Assembly: GCA_030431485.1 (NCBI GenBank)
Contig: JAUIIR010000008.1
Span: forward strand, 34,350-98,349
DNA length: 64,000 nucleotides
Reading direction: 5' to 3'
DNA from: Alphaproteobacteria bacterium
GTDB lineage: Bacteria; Pseudomonadota; Alphaproteobacteria; Rhodobacterales; Rhodobacteraceae
Numbering within the stretch: the first letter of the stretch is position 1; the number at the start of each line of letters is the position of its first letter. The position numbers and the translations under genes were made by a program. Of the stretch, positions 43,252 to 52,790 are shown one piece after another. The notes beneath the pieces were generated by a model that made no database searches, was not told the origin of the DNA, and saw only the letters and a list, made by a program, of their open reading frames with translations.

Positions 43252-43446
43252 ATGTGTCTGACTGCCGAAGCCTTCGCCCTTTTCCTCAACATGATCATGG
43301 TTCCCGAGATCACGTCAGAACCCGGCCGGATCATCGTCCATGCCGAAACCCGAGATGCGCATTGGGTCGCGGTCGAGGACGAGTGGTGCACGATGGCCCC
43401 GCAGATCGACCGGATGAAGCGGTTCGCGGCACTCCGGGCGGAATAG
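43252..43446 (+). CDS. Small hypothetical protein, 64 residues
   Basis: A short soluble protein with two cysteines (MCLTAE and EWCTMAP) and no recognisable domain. A strong AAAGGAG lies before the ATG, the best support for it being translated. A CCACC/GGTGG hairpin occurs about 50 bases upstream. It sits alone between the sulfotransferase and the convergent multifunctional beta-oxidation gene. Confidence 0.5.
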   Translation: MCLTAEAFALFLNMIMVPEITSEPGRIIVHAETRDAHWVAVEDEWCTMAPQIDRMKRFAALRAE

Positions 43447-43568
43447 GTTAGACGACCGCCCACGCCCACCCGGCCCGGGGGCCATACCCTTCGTGATGCA
43501 CGCCGGCCCAAACGAAAACCGCCCGCGCAAAGGCGGACGGCGTTCTCATGTCTCAGATTAAGCGGTGA

Positions 43569-45755
43569 TCAGGCTGCCGACTTCTCCGGCGCAAACCGCC
43601 CGTAGAAGCTCTGACCCTTCGCCGCCATCTCGCGCAGAAGGTTGGGGCAGGCGAACCGGTCGCCATAAGCATCAACCAGTTGATCGCAGCGCTCTGCCGC
43701 GTATTCCGACCCAAGCATGTCGAGCCAAGACAGCGGGCCACCGGACCACGGCGCAAAGCCCCAGCCCAGGATCGCGCCCACGTCACCTTCGCGGATGTCC
43801 ATGAGCACACCATCTTCCAGTGCACGGACGGCCTCCAGAGACTGCACAAACAGCAGACGATGCTGCACGTCGACCAGATCGGGCTGATCTTCGGCCTCGG
43901 GATATTGCGCCTTGACCACCTCGGACAGTCCCTGACGTTTGCCCTTCTCGTCGTAGTCGTAGAATCCGGCCTTCGCCTTCCGGCCCAGACGGCCTTGCTC
44001 TTCCATCCAGAAGATCACCTCGTCCACCGCGCCATCGGGATACGCATCGCCCATTGCTGCACGTGTCGCACGGGCGATCTTCGCCCCCAGATCAATCGAG
44101 GTTTCATCGACCAGCTGAAGCGGACCCAGCGGCATACCAACCATCTTGGCGGCGTTCTCGATCAGGGCAGGGGACACGCCTTCCTTCACCATCCGGATCC
44201 CTTCGTTGATATACGGAATGATGCAGCGGTTGGCGTAGAAGAAGCGCGCGTCGTTCACGACGATCGGCGTCTTGCGGATCTGACGCACGAAGTCCAAAGC
44301 CTTTGCCACCGCGCGATCCCCGGTTTCCTTGCCCTTGATGATTTCGACCAGCATCATCTTCTCGACCGGCGAGAAGAAGTGAATGCCGATGAACTGCTCG
44401 GGCCGCTTGGAGGCCTTCGCCAGATCGCTGATCGGCAGGGTCGAGGTGTTGGTGGCAAAGATGCAAGCCTCACCGATCACCGCTTCGACCTGCGCGGTCA
44501 CCTCGGCCTTGATCTTGGGGTCTTCGAACACCGCCTCAACGATGAGGTCACAGCCTGCCAGATCGTTGTAATCCGTAGTGGCCGTGATCCGCGCCAGCAT
44601 CGCATCGGCCTTGTCCTGCGTGATCTTCTTGCGCGAAACGCCTTTGGCCGCGTAATCGGCGGAGTAGGCTTTGCCCTTTTCCGCTGCCGCCTGATCACGA
44701 TCCAGCAGCACGACCTCGATGCCCGCTTGAGCTGACACCAGCGCGATGCCCGCGCCCATCATGCCCGCGCCCAGCACGCCAACCTTTTTGACGCGCTGAT
44801 CGTCCACATCCGCGGGACGGACCGCACCCTTCTCAAGCGCCTGCTTGTTGATGAACAGCGACCGGATCATCGCCGAGGAAGACGGGTTCATGATCACATT
44901 GGTAAACCAGCGCGCTTCGATCTTCAGAGCTGTGTCAAACGGTACCAGCGCACCTTCATAGACCGCTGACAAGAGCGCCTTGGCCGCAGGATACACGCCC
45001 TTGGTCTTGCCATTGACCATCGCGGAGGCACCGACAAAGGTCATGAAACCGGCCGGATGATAGGGGGCGCCACCGGGCATTTTGTACCCTTTGGCATCCC
45101 ACGGTTTGAGAATATCTGCATCCCCTACGCTCAGCACCCAGGCGCGCGCATCCGCCATCGGATCGGCAGAGACCTCATCGATCAGACCTGCAGCCTTGGC
45201 CTTGGCCGGATCGGACAGCTTGCCTTCCAGCAGGAAGGGCGACGCCGCCATCGCACCCATCTTGCGCGCGACACGGGTCGTACCACCTGCACCGGGGAAA
45301 ATACCAACCAGGATCTCGGGCAGACCGATCTTGGCCTTTGGATTGTCCGCCGCAAAAACGCGGTGGCAGGCGAGCGGGATTTCCAAACCGATGCCCAGAG
45401 CCGTGCCCGGCAACACCGCCGCTACCGGCTTCCCGCCCTTGTTGGTCTTGGCGTCCATGCCCGCGCGTTCGATCTTGCGCAGTACGCCGTGCATTTTCAT
45501 GATCCCGTCGAACACCGCCTCGGCACCCGCTTCCTTGAGCGTCGCCAGTACGTTCAGGTCCATGCCCGCCGCGAAGTCGGCTTTGCCGGAAGTTATGATG
45601 ATTCCCTTCACCGCCTCATCCGCCAGCGCATCATCGACCAGATCGTTGAGCGTCTGAAGACCTTCAAAGCTCAGCACGTTCATTGACTTTTCCGGCACGT
45701 CCCAGGTGATTGTCGCGATGCCGTCGGCATCCTTGCTCATCGTGAAATCGGTCAT
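43569..45755 (-). CDS. fadJ: Multifunctional fatty-acid oxidation protein (enoyl-CoA hydratase/3-hydroxyacyl-CoA dehydrogenase)
   Basis: A 728-residue FadB/FadJ-type protein. Residues 1-200 are a crotonase domain (ADFAAGMDLNVL; EIPLACHRVFAAD; GLPEILVGIFPGAGGTTRVA with both catalytic-type acidic residues). Residues about 320-500 are the NAD-binding domain, GVLGAGMMGAGIALVSAQAG, and residues 500-700 are the dehydrogenase C-terminal domains. It carries out the hydration and oxidation steps of beta-oxidation; the thiolase is encoded upstream in the same cluster. The ATG at 45755 is chosen since upstream in-frame sequence shows no family similarity. Confidence 0.95.
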   Translation of the reverse strand: MTDFTMSKDADGIATITWDVPEKSMNVLSFEGLQTLNDLVDDALADEAVKGIIITSGKADFAAGMDLNVLATLKEAGAEAVFDGIMKMHGVLRKIERAGMDAKTNKGGKPVAAVLPGTALGIGLEIPLACHRVFAADNPKAKIGLPEILVGIFPGAGGTTRVARKMGAMAASPFLLEGKLSDPAKAKAAGLIDEVSADPMADARAWVLSVGDADILKPWDAKGYKMPGGAPYHPAGFMTFVGASAMVNGKTKGVYPAAKALLSAVYEGALVPFDTALKIEARWFTNVIMNPSSSAMIRSLFINKQALEKGAVRPADVDDQRVKKVGVLGAGMMGAGIALVSAQAGIEVVLLDRDQAAAEKGKAYSADYAAKGVSRKKITQDKADAMLARITATTDYNDLAGCDLIVEAVFEDPKIKAEVTAQVEAVIGEACIFATNTSTLPISDLAKASKRPEQFIGIHFFSPVEKMMLVEIIKGKETGDRAVAKALDFVRQIRKTPIVVNDARFFYANRCIIPYINEGIRMVKEGVSPALIENAAKMVGMPLGPLQLVDETSIDLGAKIARATRAAMGDAYPDGAVDEVIFWMEEQGRLGRKAKAGFYDYDEKGKRQGLSEVVKAQYPEAEDQPDLVDVQHRLLFVQSLEAVRALEDGVLMDIREGDVGAILGWGFAPWSGGPLSWLDMLGSEYAAERCDQLVDAYGDRFACPNLLREMAAKGQSFYGRFAPEKSAA

Positions 45756-45792
45756 GTTTTTTTCCCTTTCGTGGGTCTGTCTGTGTGCCGCG

Positions 45793-46272
45793 TCAGCGGC
45801 GAATTTTGTCAAGCATCCTGCGGGCTTCGGCTTGCGCCGCTGCAATGTCAGGGCTGAGGATCTCAAGTTCGGTGTTTTTGAGGATGGCTTGCAGCCAGAT
45901 GCCCATCCAGCGACCGTCAATGCGCATCAGAACCATGTGGTTGAGATACGGATTGACCGCCACGCCATCTGCGCCCTCGGTTTCCGTTCGGTGACGACCG
46001 GCAATCATATCGTCCCGCCCGACAACGAAATCAGCCTCAAGGCAGGTGCGCGTATATACTTCGACCCCACGCGCCAGAAGCTGTGCGCGGAAATCCGTTA
46101 TCACGATGTCCAGCTCTTCGGGCGAGGACATCACGATCTCGGTGTCATGCGTCGACATCATGTTAGGGATTGCGATATGGCGCATCATCTCGCGCAGATC
46201 GCCATCCATCAACGCTTTGGACACGGCGTCGAGGTTCTCCTGGTAGATGCGCTTGGCCAACTCTGCCGTCAT
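45793..46272 (-). CDS. NTF2-like hypothetical protein
   Basis: A 159-residue protein with the alternating helix-strand layout of NTF2/SnoaL-like folds: MTAELAKRIYQENLDAVSKA with LMDGDLREMMRHIA, and later strands ending in HMVLMRIDGRWMGIWLQAIL. Function is unknown. Its start overlaps the cupin gene stop (ATGA), so it belongs to the same operon in the beta-oxidation cluster. A role in acyl-CoA or thiol handling is only inferred from neighbours. Confidence 0.65.
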   Translation of the reverse strand: MTAELAKRIYQENLDAVSKALMDGDLREMMRHIAIPNMMSTHDTEIVMSSPEELDIVITDFRAQLLARGVEVYTRTCLEADFVVGRDDMIAGRHRTETEGADGVAVNPYLNHMVLMRIDGRWMGIWLQAILKNTELEILSPDIAAAQAEARRMLDKIRR

Positions 46273-46736
46273 GAGCCCGCCCCCGGTGAAACAGCTGTGC
46301 CATCGCCCCGGACATACCGTCGGTCTGGCCCGTCTTTATGCGTGATCAGGTCATGGTCGACGTAGTGGATCACGTCCTTTTCGTTACGGGTGCCAACGAC
46401 AAGATACCGGACCGGACCATCGGTGCGATTGATCAGACAATGCCCGATGCCTGACCCGGCGGGCCAGCAAACGGCATCGCCGGGTGCCAGCTCGGTCTCG
46501 ACATCTTCAACCAGCGTCGGACACCCGTCCAAAATATACACCATCTCGTCTTCGGTCTCGTGCCAGTGACGTTCGCTCGACCGGGACCCCGGCTGCAGTT
46601 CCTCGATAAACGCGCCGAACTGCGTCAGACCTCCCGGATCGGACAGCAACCGGAACCGGTAATGACCGGCCCCATTTCCGAGAATCGGATGCCCGGTTTC
46701 GTCCCCGTCCTGAAAGTCTGACGTGATCCTTGGCAT
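46269..46736 (-). CDS. Cupin domain-containing protein
   Basis: A 155-residue cupin. Motif 1 includes ERHWHETEDEMVYILDG with the paired histidines and Glu that bind metal, and motif 2 is PAGSGIGHCLINRTDGP with the distal His. Possible roles are metal-dependent dioxygenase, isomerase or binding protein. It lies between thiolase and the NTF2-like gene with a 3-bp gap and a 4-base overlap, so it is co-transcribed with beta-oxidation genes. Confidence 0.8.
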   Translation of the reverse strand: MPRITSDFQDGDETGHPILGNGAGHYRFRLLSDPGGLTQFGAFIEELQPGSRSSERHWHETEDEMVYILDGCPTLVEDVETELAPGDAVCWPAGSGIGHCLINRTDGPVRYLVVGTRNEKDVIHYVDHDLITHKDGPDRRYVRGDGTAVSPGAGS

Positions 46737-46739
46737 GGC

Positions 46740-47951
46740 TCAGACGCGCTCGATGATCGTTGCGGCCCCCATCCCCGACGCGATGCAAAGCGTCGCCAGT
46801 CCGGTGCCTTTGCCGGTGCGCTCCAGCTCGTCAAGCAGCGTGCCGATGATGATCGCGCCGGTGGCCCCCAACGGGTGACCCATCGCAATCGAGCCACCAT
46901 TCACGTTGACCTTGTCCGCATCCACGTCGAACGCCTGCATGAACCGCAGGACGACCGAGGCGAAGGCTTCGTTCACTTCGAAAAGATCAATGTCGCTGAT
47001 GGACATGCCGGTATCGGCAAGGATCTTTTCCGTCACAGGCACCGGGCCGGTGAGCATGATGGTCGGATCGGTCCCGATCTTGGCGGTTGCCTTGATCCGG
47101 GCGCGTGGCTTGAGACCCCATTTCTCGCCGAACTCCTTGTTGCCGATCAGCACGCCTGCCGCGCCATCGACGATGCCGGACGAGTTGCCCGCGTGGTGAA
47201 TGTGGTTGATCCGCTCCAGATGCGGGTATTTCATCAGCGCAATTGCATCGAAGCCCGGCATGACTTCGCCCATCTGCTGGAAGGACGGGTTCAGCGCTCC
47301 CAAGGACTGCATGTCCGTGCCGGGCCGCATGTATTCGTCATGGTCAAGGATCGGCAGACCGTTCTGATCGCGCACGGTGATCACCGACTTGGCGAAACGG
47401 TTGTCATCCCACGCCGCCTTGGCACGGCGCTGGCTTTCCACCGCCAGACTGTCGGCATCGTCGCGAGAGAACCCATATTCGGTCGCGATGATATCCGCCG
47501 AAATGCCCTGCGGTACGAAATAGGTCTCCATTGCAACCGACGGATCGACAGCAATCGCCGCCCCATCGCTGCCCATGGCAACACGGCCCATCATTTCCAC
47601 GCCACCTGCAATATACGCGTCACCTGCGCCGCCCTTGACCTGGTTGGCAGCAAGGTTGACCGCCTCCATGCCAGAGGCACAGAAACGGTTGATCGCAAGG
47701 CCGGGGATCGACTGATCCAGGCCCGACGCCAGCACGGCCGTTCGCGCAAGGCAGCCGCCCTGTTCGCCGACCTGGGTAACGTTGCCCCAGATCACGTCCT
47801 CAACCGCATGGCCATCAAAACCGTTGCGATCCTTCACCGCGTCCAGCACCTGTGCCGACAGGCGAACGCTCGTCATCTCGTGCAAGCTGCCGTCTTTCCG
47901 GCCCTTGCCGCGCGGCGTGCGCACGGCGTCGTAAATATACGCTTCAGTCAT
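46740..47951 (-). CDS. Acetyl-CoA C-acyltransferase (thiolase)
   Basis: A 403-residue thiolase. The nucleophilic Cys is in INRFCASGMEAVNLAANQV near residue 88; the C-terminal catalytic motifs GHPLGATGAIIIGTL and CIASGMGAATIIERV are present, with NEAFASVV between. It cleaves 3-ketoacyl-CoA to acetyl-CoA and a shortened acyl-CoA, completing the reactions of the FadJ-type protein downstream. Only 13 bp separate it from the GST gene. Confidence 0.95.
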   Translation of the reverse strand: MTEAYIYDAVRTPRGKGRKDGSLHEMTSVRLSAQVLDAVKDRNGFDGHAVEDVIWGNVTQVGEQGGCLARTAVLASGLDQSIPGLAINRFCASGMEAVNLAANQVKGGAGDAYIAGGVEMMGRVAMGSDGAAIAVDPSVAMETYFVPQGISADIIATEYGFSRDDADSLAVESQRRAKAAWDDNRFAKSVITVRDQNGLPILDHDEYMRPGTDMQSLGALNPSFQQMGEVMPGFDAIALMKYPHLERINHIHHAGNSSGIVDGAAGVLIGNKEFGEKWGLKPRARIKATAKIGTDPTIMLTGPVPVTEKILADTGMSISDIDLFEVNEAFASVVLRFMQAFDVDADKVNVNGGSIAMGHPLGATGAIIIGTLLDELERTGKGTGLATLCIASGMGAATIIERV

Positions 47952-47964
47952 TCTGCTCTCCGTC

Positions 47965-48603
47965 TCAGGCCCGATCCGCAGGGGATCCGGGCATCAATTC
48001 GTAAGGGTGTTTCCAGCCGGGCAATCCCTGGATATTGGACAGCCAGCGGTCGATATTCGGCCACTCCGCGCGGTCAAAACCGAACGGTTCGGGGTAATAA
48101 AGGTAGCCACAGCAGGTCAGGTCCGCATTGGTGACGGCATCGCCGACAATCCAGTCACGCCCTTCGAGATGCGCGTCGAGCACAGCGTATGCTGCCTTCA
48201 TGCGCCCTTGCATGAACGCAATCACCTCAACGGGTCGTTTGTCTTCAGGCAGGAAGTTCATCAGGAAGCGCAATGGCCCGGATGTGCCGCTGAATTTCTG
48301 GTTATCCCAGATGATCCAGCGCAGGATTTCCAGCTTTTCCATCGCATCTTTGCCGCCGAATTTGCCGTAGGTGTCCGACAGATAAGTCTGGATCACACCC
48401 GACTGGGTGAGTTTCACATCGCCGTCGACCAGAACAGGCGCTTCGCCCATCTCGTTCACGTTGGAACGGTATTCGGGTGTACGGGTCTCGCCGTTGAAGA
48501 AATCAACCTTCACCGGCTCCCAGTCGAGGCCGGCAAGTTGCAGCGCCAGTGCCGCCTTGTAGGAATGTCCGCTTTCGCCAAAGCAATAGAGTTGGATGGT
48601 CAT
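47965..48603 (-). CDS. Glutathione S-transferase family protein
   Basis: A 212-residue GST. The N-terminal thioredoxin-like domain (LYCFGESGHSYKAALALQLA, with APVLVDGDVKLTQSGVIQTY as the glutathione-binding Pro/Ser region) is followed by an all-helical domain. Ser in the FGESGHS stretch is a candidate glutathione-activating residue. In this cluster it may detoxify reactive acyl products; that is inference. Upstream lies the 229-bp inverted-repeat element. Confidence 0.88.
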   Translation of the reverse strand: MTIQLYCFGESGHSYKAALALQLAGLDWEPVKVDFFNGETRTPEYRSNVNEMGEAPVLVDGDVKLTQSGVIQTYLSDTYGKFGGKDAMEKLEILRWIIWDNQKFSGTSGPLRFLMNFLPEDKRPVEVIAFMQGRMKAAYAVLDAHLEGRDWIVGDAVTNADLTCCGYLYYPEPFGFDRAEWPNIDRWLSNIQGLPGWKHPYELMPGSPADRA

Positions 48604-48628
48604 CTGGTCTGATCCTCACGTGTCAGGG

Positions 48629-48763
48629 TTAGGCGGAGAGGCCGAGCGCCTCCGGCGGGAGTTTATCTGGCAAGATGAAGCAGGGGACGTGCTCTTCTTT
48701 ACCATCCGTTAAGGTTAACCGCCGTAGAGTATCAAAGCATGGCAGACTGGAGAGTTGAGCCAT
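48629..48763 (-). CDS. Doubtful 44-residue ORF within the inverted-repeat element
   Basis: An ATG at 48761-48763 opens a 44-codon frame beginning MAQLSSLPCFDTLRRLTLTD and ending at 48629. Its C-terminal part is encoded by the left arm of the inverted repeat. There is no ribosome-binding site before the start. I list it because it nearly fills the gap between the element and GST, but it may not be translated. Confidence 0.25.
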   Translation of the reverse strand: MAQLSSLPCFDTLRRLTLTDGKEEHVPCFILPDKLPPEALGLSA

Positions 48764-48876
48764 GTGCAAGGTGAAGCCCCGCCGACTGCGCCTGACACCG
48801 CGTGGTAAAGAGGCCGACCGGCGGGGTGGAGCTTGCCTTGCTGTTTCATCTTGCCAGATAAACTCCCGCCGGAGGC
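48648..48876. repeat. 229-bp element with 36-bp inverted arms (MITE-like)
   Basis: The left arm 48648-48683 (beginning GCCTCCGGCGGGAG) and the right arm 48841-48876 (ending CTCCCGCCGGAGGC) are inverted copies over 36 bp with one mismatch; 32 bp at the outer side match exactly. The 157-bp core encodes no convincing protein. The whole 309-bp gap between GST and acyl-CoA dehydrogenase is mostly this element. I recall similar GCCTCCGGCGGGAG-type repeats dispersed in Rhodobacterales genomes, but could not check. Confidence 0.75.
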
Positions 48877-48912
48877 ATCCAGAACTCTCCGTTTGCGTAA
48901 AGGCTGACCGCA

Positions 48913-50052
48913 TCAAAGCGCCCTCGCGATCAGTTCTTTCATGATCTCGTTGGTGCCGCCGTAGATGCGCTGCACGCGGGCATCTGCCCACATCTCGGCC
49001 ACGGCGTACTCCTGCATATAGCCGTAGCCGCCATGCAGCTGCACACATTCGTCGAGAACCTCGCCCTGCGTGTCCGAAAGCCAGTATTTCGCCATCGCGG
49101 CCTTCTCGACCGTCAACTCCCCGCGCAGATGCTCTTCCATGCAATTGTCGAGGAACGCGCGCGCGACGGTGGTCTTTGTCTGACACTCCGCCAGCTTGAA
49201 GCGGGTGTTCTGGAACTGGGTGAGCGGCCCGCCAAAGGCTTCGCGTTCCTTGCAATAGGCGATGGTGCGGGCGACGGCCCCCTCCATCGCACCCACTGCG
49301 CCGCACCCGATGATCAGGCGTTCCTGCGGCAGTTGCTTCATCATCTGGTAGAAGCCCTGACCTTCCTCGCCGCCCAGCAGGTTCTCCGGCGCGATCTCGA
49401 CATTATCGAAGAACAGCTCTGACGTGTCCGCCACATGGCAGCCGATCTTTTCCAGATTGCGCCCGCGCTGGAAGCCCTCGGCACCATCGGTTTCCACGAC
49501 GACCAAAGACGTTCCCTTTGATCCAAGCGAAGGGTCGGTCTTGGCCGCCACGACGATCAGGTTCGCGTGCTGGCCGTTGGTGATGAACGTCTTTTGTCCC
49601 GACAGGCGGTAGGCGTTGCCGTCGCGGGCGGCGCGGGTCTTGATACCCTGTACGTCCGACCCGCCCGAAGGCTCGGTCATCGCCAGCGCCCCGACCAGCT
49701 CACCGGTCACCATCTTTGGCAGCCAGCGTTTCTTCTGCTCTTCGGTGCCATAGGCGAGGATGTAATGGGCGACGATCCCGGAATGGATGCCGTGGCCCCA
49801 GCTTGCCAGGTTGGCGCGGGCCGCTTCCATCAGGATCACCGCTTCATGGCCGAAATCGCCGCCGGCACCACCGTATTCTTCGGGCACGGAAGGGCAGAGC
49901 AGACCCAGTTCACCGGCCTGGGCCCATGTCTCGCGGTCCATCTGGCCCTGTTTGCGCCATTTGTCATAGAGCGGCTGCCATTCGGTTTCGATGAACTTGG
50001 CCGTCATCTCGGCAAGCATCTCGTGCTCGTCGGTCATCCAGTTTGATCGCAT
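48913..50052 (-). CDS. Acyl-CoA dehydrogenase
   Basis: A 379-residue flavoenzyme catalysing the first step of beta-oxidation. FAD/substrate motifs include [19 protein letters not shown] and [20 protein letters not shown]; the catalytic Glu region is near the C-terminus in [20 protein letters not shown], with YGYMQEY before it. The ATG at 50052 is preceded by GGGGGGAG; one at 50064 is also possible. It is 18 bp downstream of a small gene and part of the leftward acyl-CoA oxidation operon. Confidence 0.92.
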   Translation of the reverse strand: MRSNWMTDEHEMLAEMTAKFIETEWQPLYDKWRKQGQMDRETWAQAGELGLLCPSVPEEYGGAGGDFGHEAVILMEAARANLASWGHGIHSGIVAHYILAYGTEEQKKRWLPKMVTGELVGALAMTEPSGGSDVQGIKTRAARDGNAYRLSGQKTFITNGQHANLIVVAAKTDPSLGSKGTSLVVVETDGAEGFQRGRNLEKIGCHVADTSELFFDNVEIAPENLLGGEEGQGFYQMMKQLPQERLIIGCGAVGAMEGAVARTIAYCKEREAFGGPLTQFQNTRFKLAECQTKTTVARAFLDNCMEEHLRGELTVEKAAMAKYWLSDTQGEVLDECVQLHGGYGYMQEYAVAEMWADARVQRIYGGTNEIMKELIARAL

Positions 50053-50070
50053 GGCTCCCCCCATCCCGCG

Positions 50071-50283
50071 TTATCGTTTGCGTGCGTCAAGCTCTGCATT
50101 GAAGAGCCTGAGCCGATGTCCCAGCGCCTCGCTGTCCGTGACGCTGTCGAAGTTCTCGAAGAGGAAGGACAGCGCCTCACCTTCATCCAGACCCGCCTCT
50201 TCGGCAAACCGCTTGAGGCGGCGATAGCCGTCCTCGGTCATGGCGGCCGGAAAGCGACGGGTCAGGCGAAAGCGTTTGGGCAT
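50071..50283 (-). CDS. Small conserved protein between acyl-CoA dehydrogenases
   Basis: A 70-residue basic and acidic, helix-rich protein: RLTRRFPAAMTEDGYRRLKR followed by FAEEAGLDEGEALSFLFENF. It has no signal peptide or membrane segment, and no family is recognised. GGGAGGACAG precedes its ATG, and gaps of 15-18 bp on both sides place it firmly in the operon. It may be an accessory or regulatory subunit of the flanking enzymes. Confidence 0.7.
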   Translation of the reverse strand: MPKRFRLTRRFPAAMTEDGYRRLKRFAEEAGLDEGEALSFLFENFDSVTDSEALGHRLRLFNAELDARKR

Positions 50284-50298
50284 CTGTCCTCCCGGACT

Positions 50299-52080
50299 TT
50301 AGAAGTTGGCCGCCTCCAGCGCCATCACCGGCTCAGCTCCGGTCTCAATACGCGCGAGGTGCATCTTGGTGGCGGGCAGTTGACGGGACATGTAGTAGCG
50401 TCCGGTTGCCAGCTTTGTCTCGTAGAACGCCACGTCTGACGCACCGTCTTTCAAAGCCTTGGAGGCTGCAAGCCCCATCCGCGCCCACATGTAGCCAAGG
50501 CAGACATGGCCGAACATGTGCATGAAGTCATAGGATCCGGCGAGTGCGTTGTTGGGGTTCTTCATGCCGTTCTGCATGAAATACATCGCCGCCGCCTGCA
50601 AATCCTTCGACGCCGCTTTCAGAGGTTCGAGGAAGTCGCGGTCGAAGGCTTCGTCCTGACCTTTGTTTTCCGAGGCAAACGTCTTGATCATCTCGAAGAA
50701 CGCCATCACGTGCTTGCCGCCGTCCTGCGCGAGCTTGCGGCCCACCAGATCAAGCGCCTGAATGCCGTTCGCGCCTTCGTAGATCATAGCGATCCGGGCG
50801 TCGCGGGCAAATTGGGACATGCCCCATTCCTCGATATAGCCGTGCCCGCCATAGACTTGCTGGGCGTTCACCGCCATCTCGAAGCCCTTGTCGGTCTGGA
50901 AACCCTTGATGATTGGCGTCAGCAGGGAAATCAGGCCATCGGCGTCCTTGTCGGAGTTCTTGTGCGCCCGGTCGATCAGGTAAGCACCCCAGTAGGTGAA
51001 GGCGCGGGCGCCTTCAGTAAAGGACTTCTGATCCATCAGGTTGCGGCGGATGTCGGGGTGCACGATGATTGGGTCGGCCGATTTCTCGGGCGCCTTGGCA
51101 CCGGTCACGTCGCGGCCCTGAAGGCGGTCATTCGCATAGGCCACCGCGTTCTGATAGGCAACCTCGGCCTGTGCGTAGCCCTGAAGACCCACACCCAGAC
51201 GCGCTTCGTTCATCATGGTGAACATGGCGCGCATGCCTTTATGCATTTCGCCGATCAGGTAGCCGGTCGCCTCGTCATAGTTCATGACACAGGTCGAATT
51301 GCCGTGGATGCCCATCTTTTCTTCAATCTTGCCAACGGAGACTCCGTTGCGGTCGCCCAGGCTGCCGTCTGCGTTCACGATGAACTTCGGCACGATGAAC
51401 AGTGAAACGCCCTTGATGCCGTCGGGCCCGCCAGGAATTTTCGCCAGAACAAGGTGAATGATGTTCTCGGCCATGTCGTGATCGCCGGCGGAGATGAAGA
51501 TCTTCTGACCGGAAATCTTGTAGCTGCCATCTTCCTGCGGCACCGCCTTGGTGCGCATCAGGCCAAGATCCGTCCCGCAATGCGGTTCGGTCAGGTTCAT
51601 GGTGCCAGTCCATTCGCAGGTGGTCATCTTCGGCAGGTAGGTCTGCTTCTGCTCGTCCGAGCCGTGGAAATAGATCGCCGAGTAGGCCCCGTGTGTCAGA
51701 CCCTGATACATGTTGAACGCCATGTTCGACGACACGAAGGGTTCCTGCGCTGCGGTGTGCATCAGGTAGGGCAGGCCCTGACCGCCATATTCCGGATCGC
51801 AGTCCAAAGCGGTCCAGCCACCATCCTTCATCTGCTGGAAGGCTTCCTTGAAACCGGTCGGCGTGCGCACCACTCCGTTTTCAAGCACACAGCCCTCAGT
51901 GTCGCCAACGGCGTTGAGCGGCATCAGCACTTCGGAGGCCAGCTTGCCCGCTTCTTCGATCACCGCGCCGGTAAAGTCACGGTCCAGCTCTTCATAGCCA
52001 GGGATATCCTGCTCCGAAGCATTCAGAACGTCGTGCAGAATGAACTGCATGTCTTTGACGGGTGCGATATAGCTAGGCAT
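50299..52080 (-). CDS. Large acyl-CoA dehydrogenase (DmdC/FadE-like, C-terminal-domain type)
   Basis: A 593-residue acyl-CoA dehydrogenase of the long form with an extra C-terminal domain. FAD-binding stretches are [20 protein letters not shown] and [16 protein letters not shown]; the later motif [20 protein letters not shown] includes catalytic-region residues. DmdC, the methylmercaptopropionyl-CoA dehydrogenase of DMSP demethylation in roseobacters, belongs to this group, but several paralogs per genome have other substrates. First structural gene after the MerR regulator, 26 bp away. Confidence 0.9.
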   Translation of the reverse strand: MPSYIAPVKDMQFILHDVLNASEQDIPGYEELDRDFTGAVIEEAGKLASEVLMPLNAVGDTEGCVLENGVVRTPTGFKEAFQQMKDGGWTALDCDPEYGGQGLPYLMHTAAQEPFVSSNMAFNMYQGLTHGAYSAIYFHGSDEQKQTYLPKMTTCEWTGTMNLTEPHCGTDLGLMRTKAVPQEDGSYKISGQKIFISAGDHDMAENIIHLVLAKIPGGPDGIKGVSLFIVPKFIVNADGSLGDRNGVSVGKIEEKMGIHGNSTCVMNYDEATGYLIGEMHKGMRAMFTMMNEARLGVGLQGYAQAEVAYQNAVAYANDRLQGRDVTGAKAPEKSADPIIVHPDIRRNLMDQKSFTEGARAFTYWGAYLIDRAHKNSDKDADGLISLLTPIIKGFQTDKGFEMAVNAQQVYGGHGYIEEWGMSQFARDARIAMIYEGANGIQALDLVGRKLAQDGGKHVMAFFEMIKTFASENKGQDEAFDRDFLEPLKAASKDLQAAAMYFMQNGMKNPNNALAGSYDFMHMFGHVCLGYMWARMGLAASKALKDGASDVAFYETKLATGRYYMSRQLPATKMHLARIETGAEPVMALEAANF

Positions 52081-52106
52081 TGCGGTCTCCCTAAAAGCGG
52101 TACGGC

Positions 52107-52511
52107 TTACTCAGCCGCTTTTTTGCTCTGATCCATCGAGGCAAGCATCTTCTCGCCCCAACGCATCTGTTCCTTAAGTTCGTCGATGGCCTGATTAAGC
52201 TCGTCACGTTGCGATTCCATGTCAGACAGGCGCTGTTGTGCGATCTCGTAGGTCCGGGCCAACTGTGTCTGCTGCTGGTCGCCCATATGATAGAGATCGA
52301 GCAGTTGACGGATCTCTTCGAGGCTGAAGCCAAAACGCTTGCCGCGCAGGATCAGCTTGAGGCGCGCGCGGTCGCGCTTGGTGAACAGGCGCTTCTGGCC
52401 TTCGCGGATCGGGAACAGCAGTTCTTTGGCTTCGTAAAACCGCAAGGTGCGCGGCGTCACATCAAATGCGTCGCACATTTCCCTGATCGTCATGATGCGG
52501 TCATCAGTCAT
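52107..52511 (-). CDS. MerR family regulator of the acyl-CoA oxidation cluster
   Basis: A 134-residue MerR protein. The winged HTH is [20 protein letters not shown] followed by [20 protein letters not shown], and a long coiled-coil dimerisation helix makes up the C-terminus ([20 protein letters not shown]). There are no conserved effector-binding cysteines, as in LiuR-like regulators of acyl-CoA and branched-chain catabolism. I chose the ATG at 52511, 8 bases after AAGGATA; the ATG at 52517 is too close. A perfect ACGT palindrome lies about 75 bp upstream. Confidence 0.88.
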   Translation of the reverse strand: MTDDRIMTIREMCDAFDVTPRTLRFYEAKELLFPIREGQKRLFTKRDRARLKLILRGKRFGFSLEEIRQLLDLYHMGDQQQTQLARTYEIAQQRLSDMESQRDELNQAIDELKEQMRWGEKMLASMDQSKKAAE

Positions 52512-52582
52512 TGTCATTATCCTTGTTCGGTGCCGGTCATGGCATCGACATGCGAAGGTTGGTGCGTTCTTACAATGGGAAT

Positions 52583-52596
52583 TTACGTTGACGTAA
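52583..52596 (-). promoter_or_regulatory. ACGT palindrome, probable MerR operator
   Basis: TTACGTTGACGTAA is an inverted repeat of TTACGT around two bases. Related half-sites (TGACGTAA at 52622-52629, TAACGTCA at about 52637-52644) lie just upstream. MerR regulators act at palindromes between promoter elements. The site is in the promoter region of the first MerR gene and of the acyl-CoA dehydrogenase operon. The remaining 52645-52790 gap shows nothing clear. Confidence 0.55.
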
Positions 52597-52790
52597 CTCA
52601 AACGCCACGTCACTTTTTGATTGACGTAAGATCAGGTAACGTCACCCACGTTTTGTGGAAATATTCTTTCAAAGCGCTTTGAGGTCTGCGCGTTTTCAGG
52701 GTCAGGAATTCCCGACCCGGGGTGTCGGCCACAGAACCCGACGACTCGTGTCGCGGGGGCAGTCAGGCAGGGCGTGCGATCGGAAGTGGA

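Noticed and set aside
43680..44735. 351-codon plus-strand frame opposite fadJ
   Set aside because: Antisense to an intact multifunctional enzyme gene.
46875..48134. 419-codon plus-strand frame opposite thiolase
   Set aside because: Antisense to thiolase and GST with no domain signature.
48629..49306. 225-codon minus-strand frame across the inverted-repeat element and acyl-CoA dehydrogenase
   Set aside because: Mostly out of frame with the real dehydrogenase; only its last 44 codons avoid overlap and those are listed as doubtful.
50299..52080. Naming the large acyl-CoA dehydrogenase dmdC
   Set aside because: Roseobacters have several paralogs of this form; sequence alone does not show the methylmercaptopropionyl-CoA substrate.
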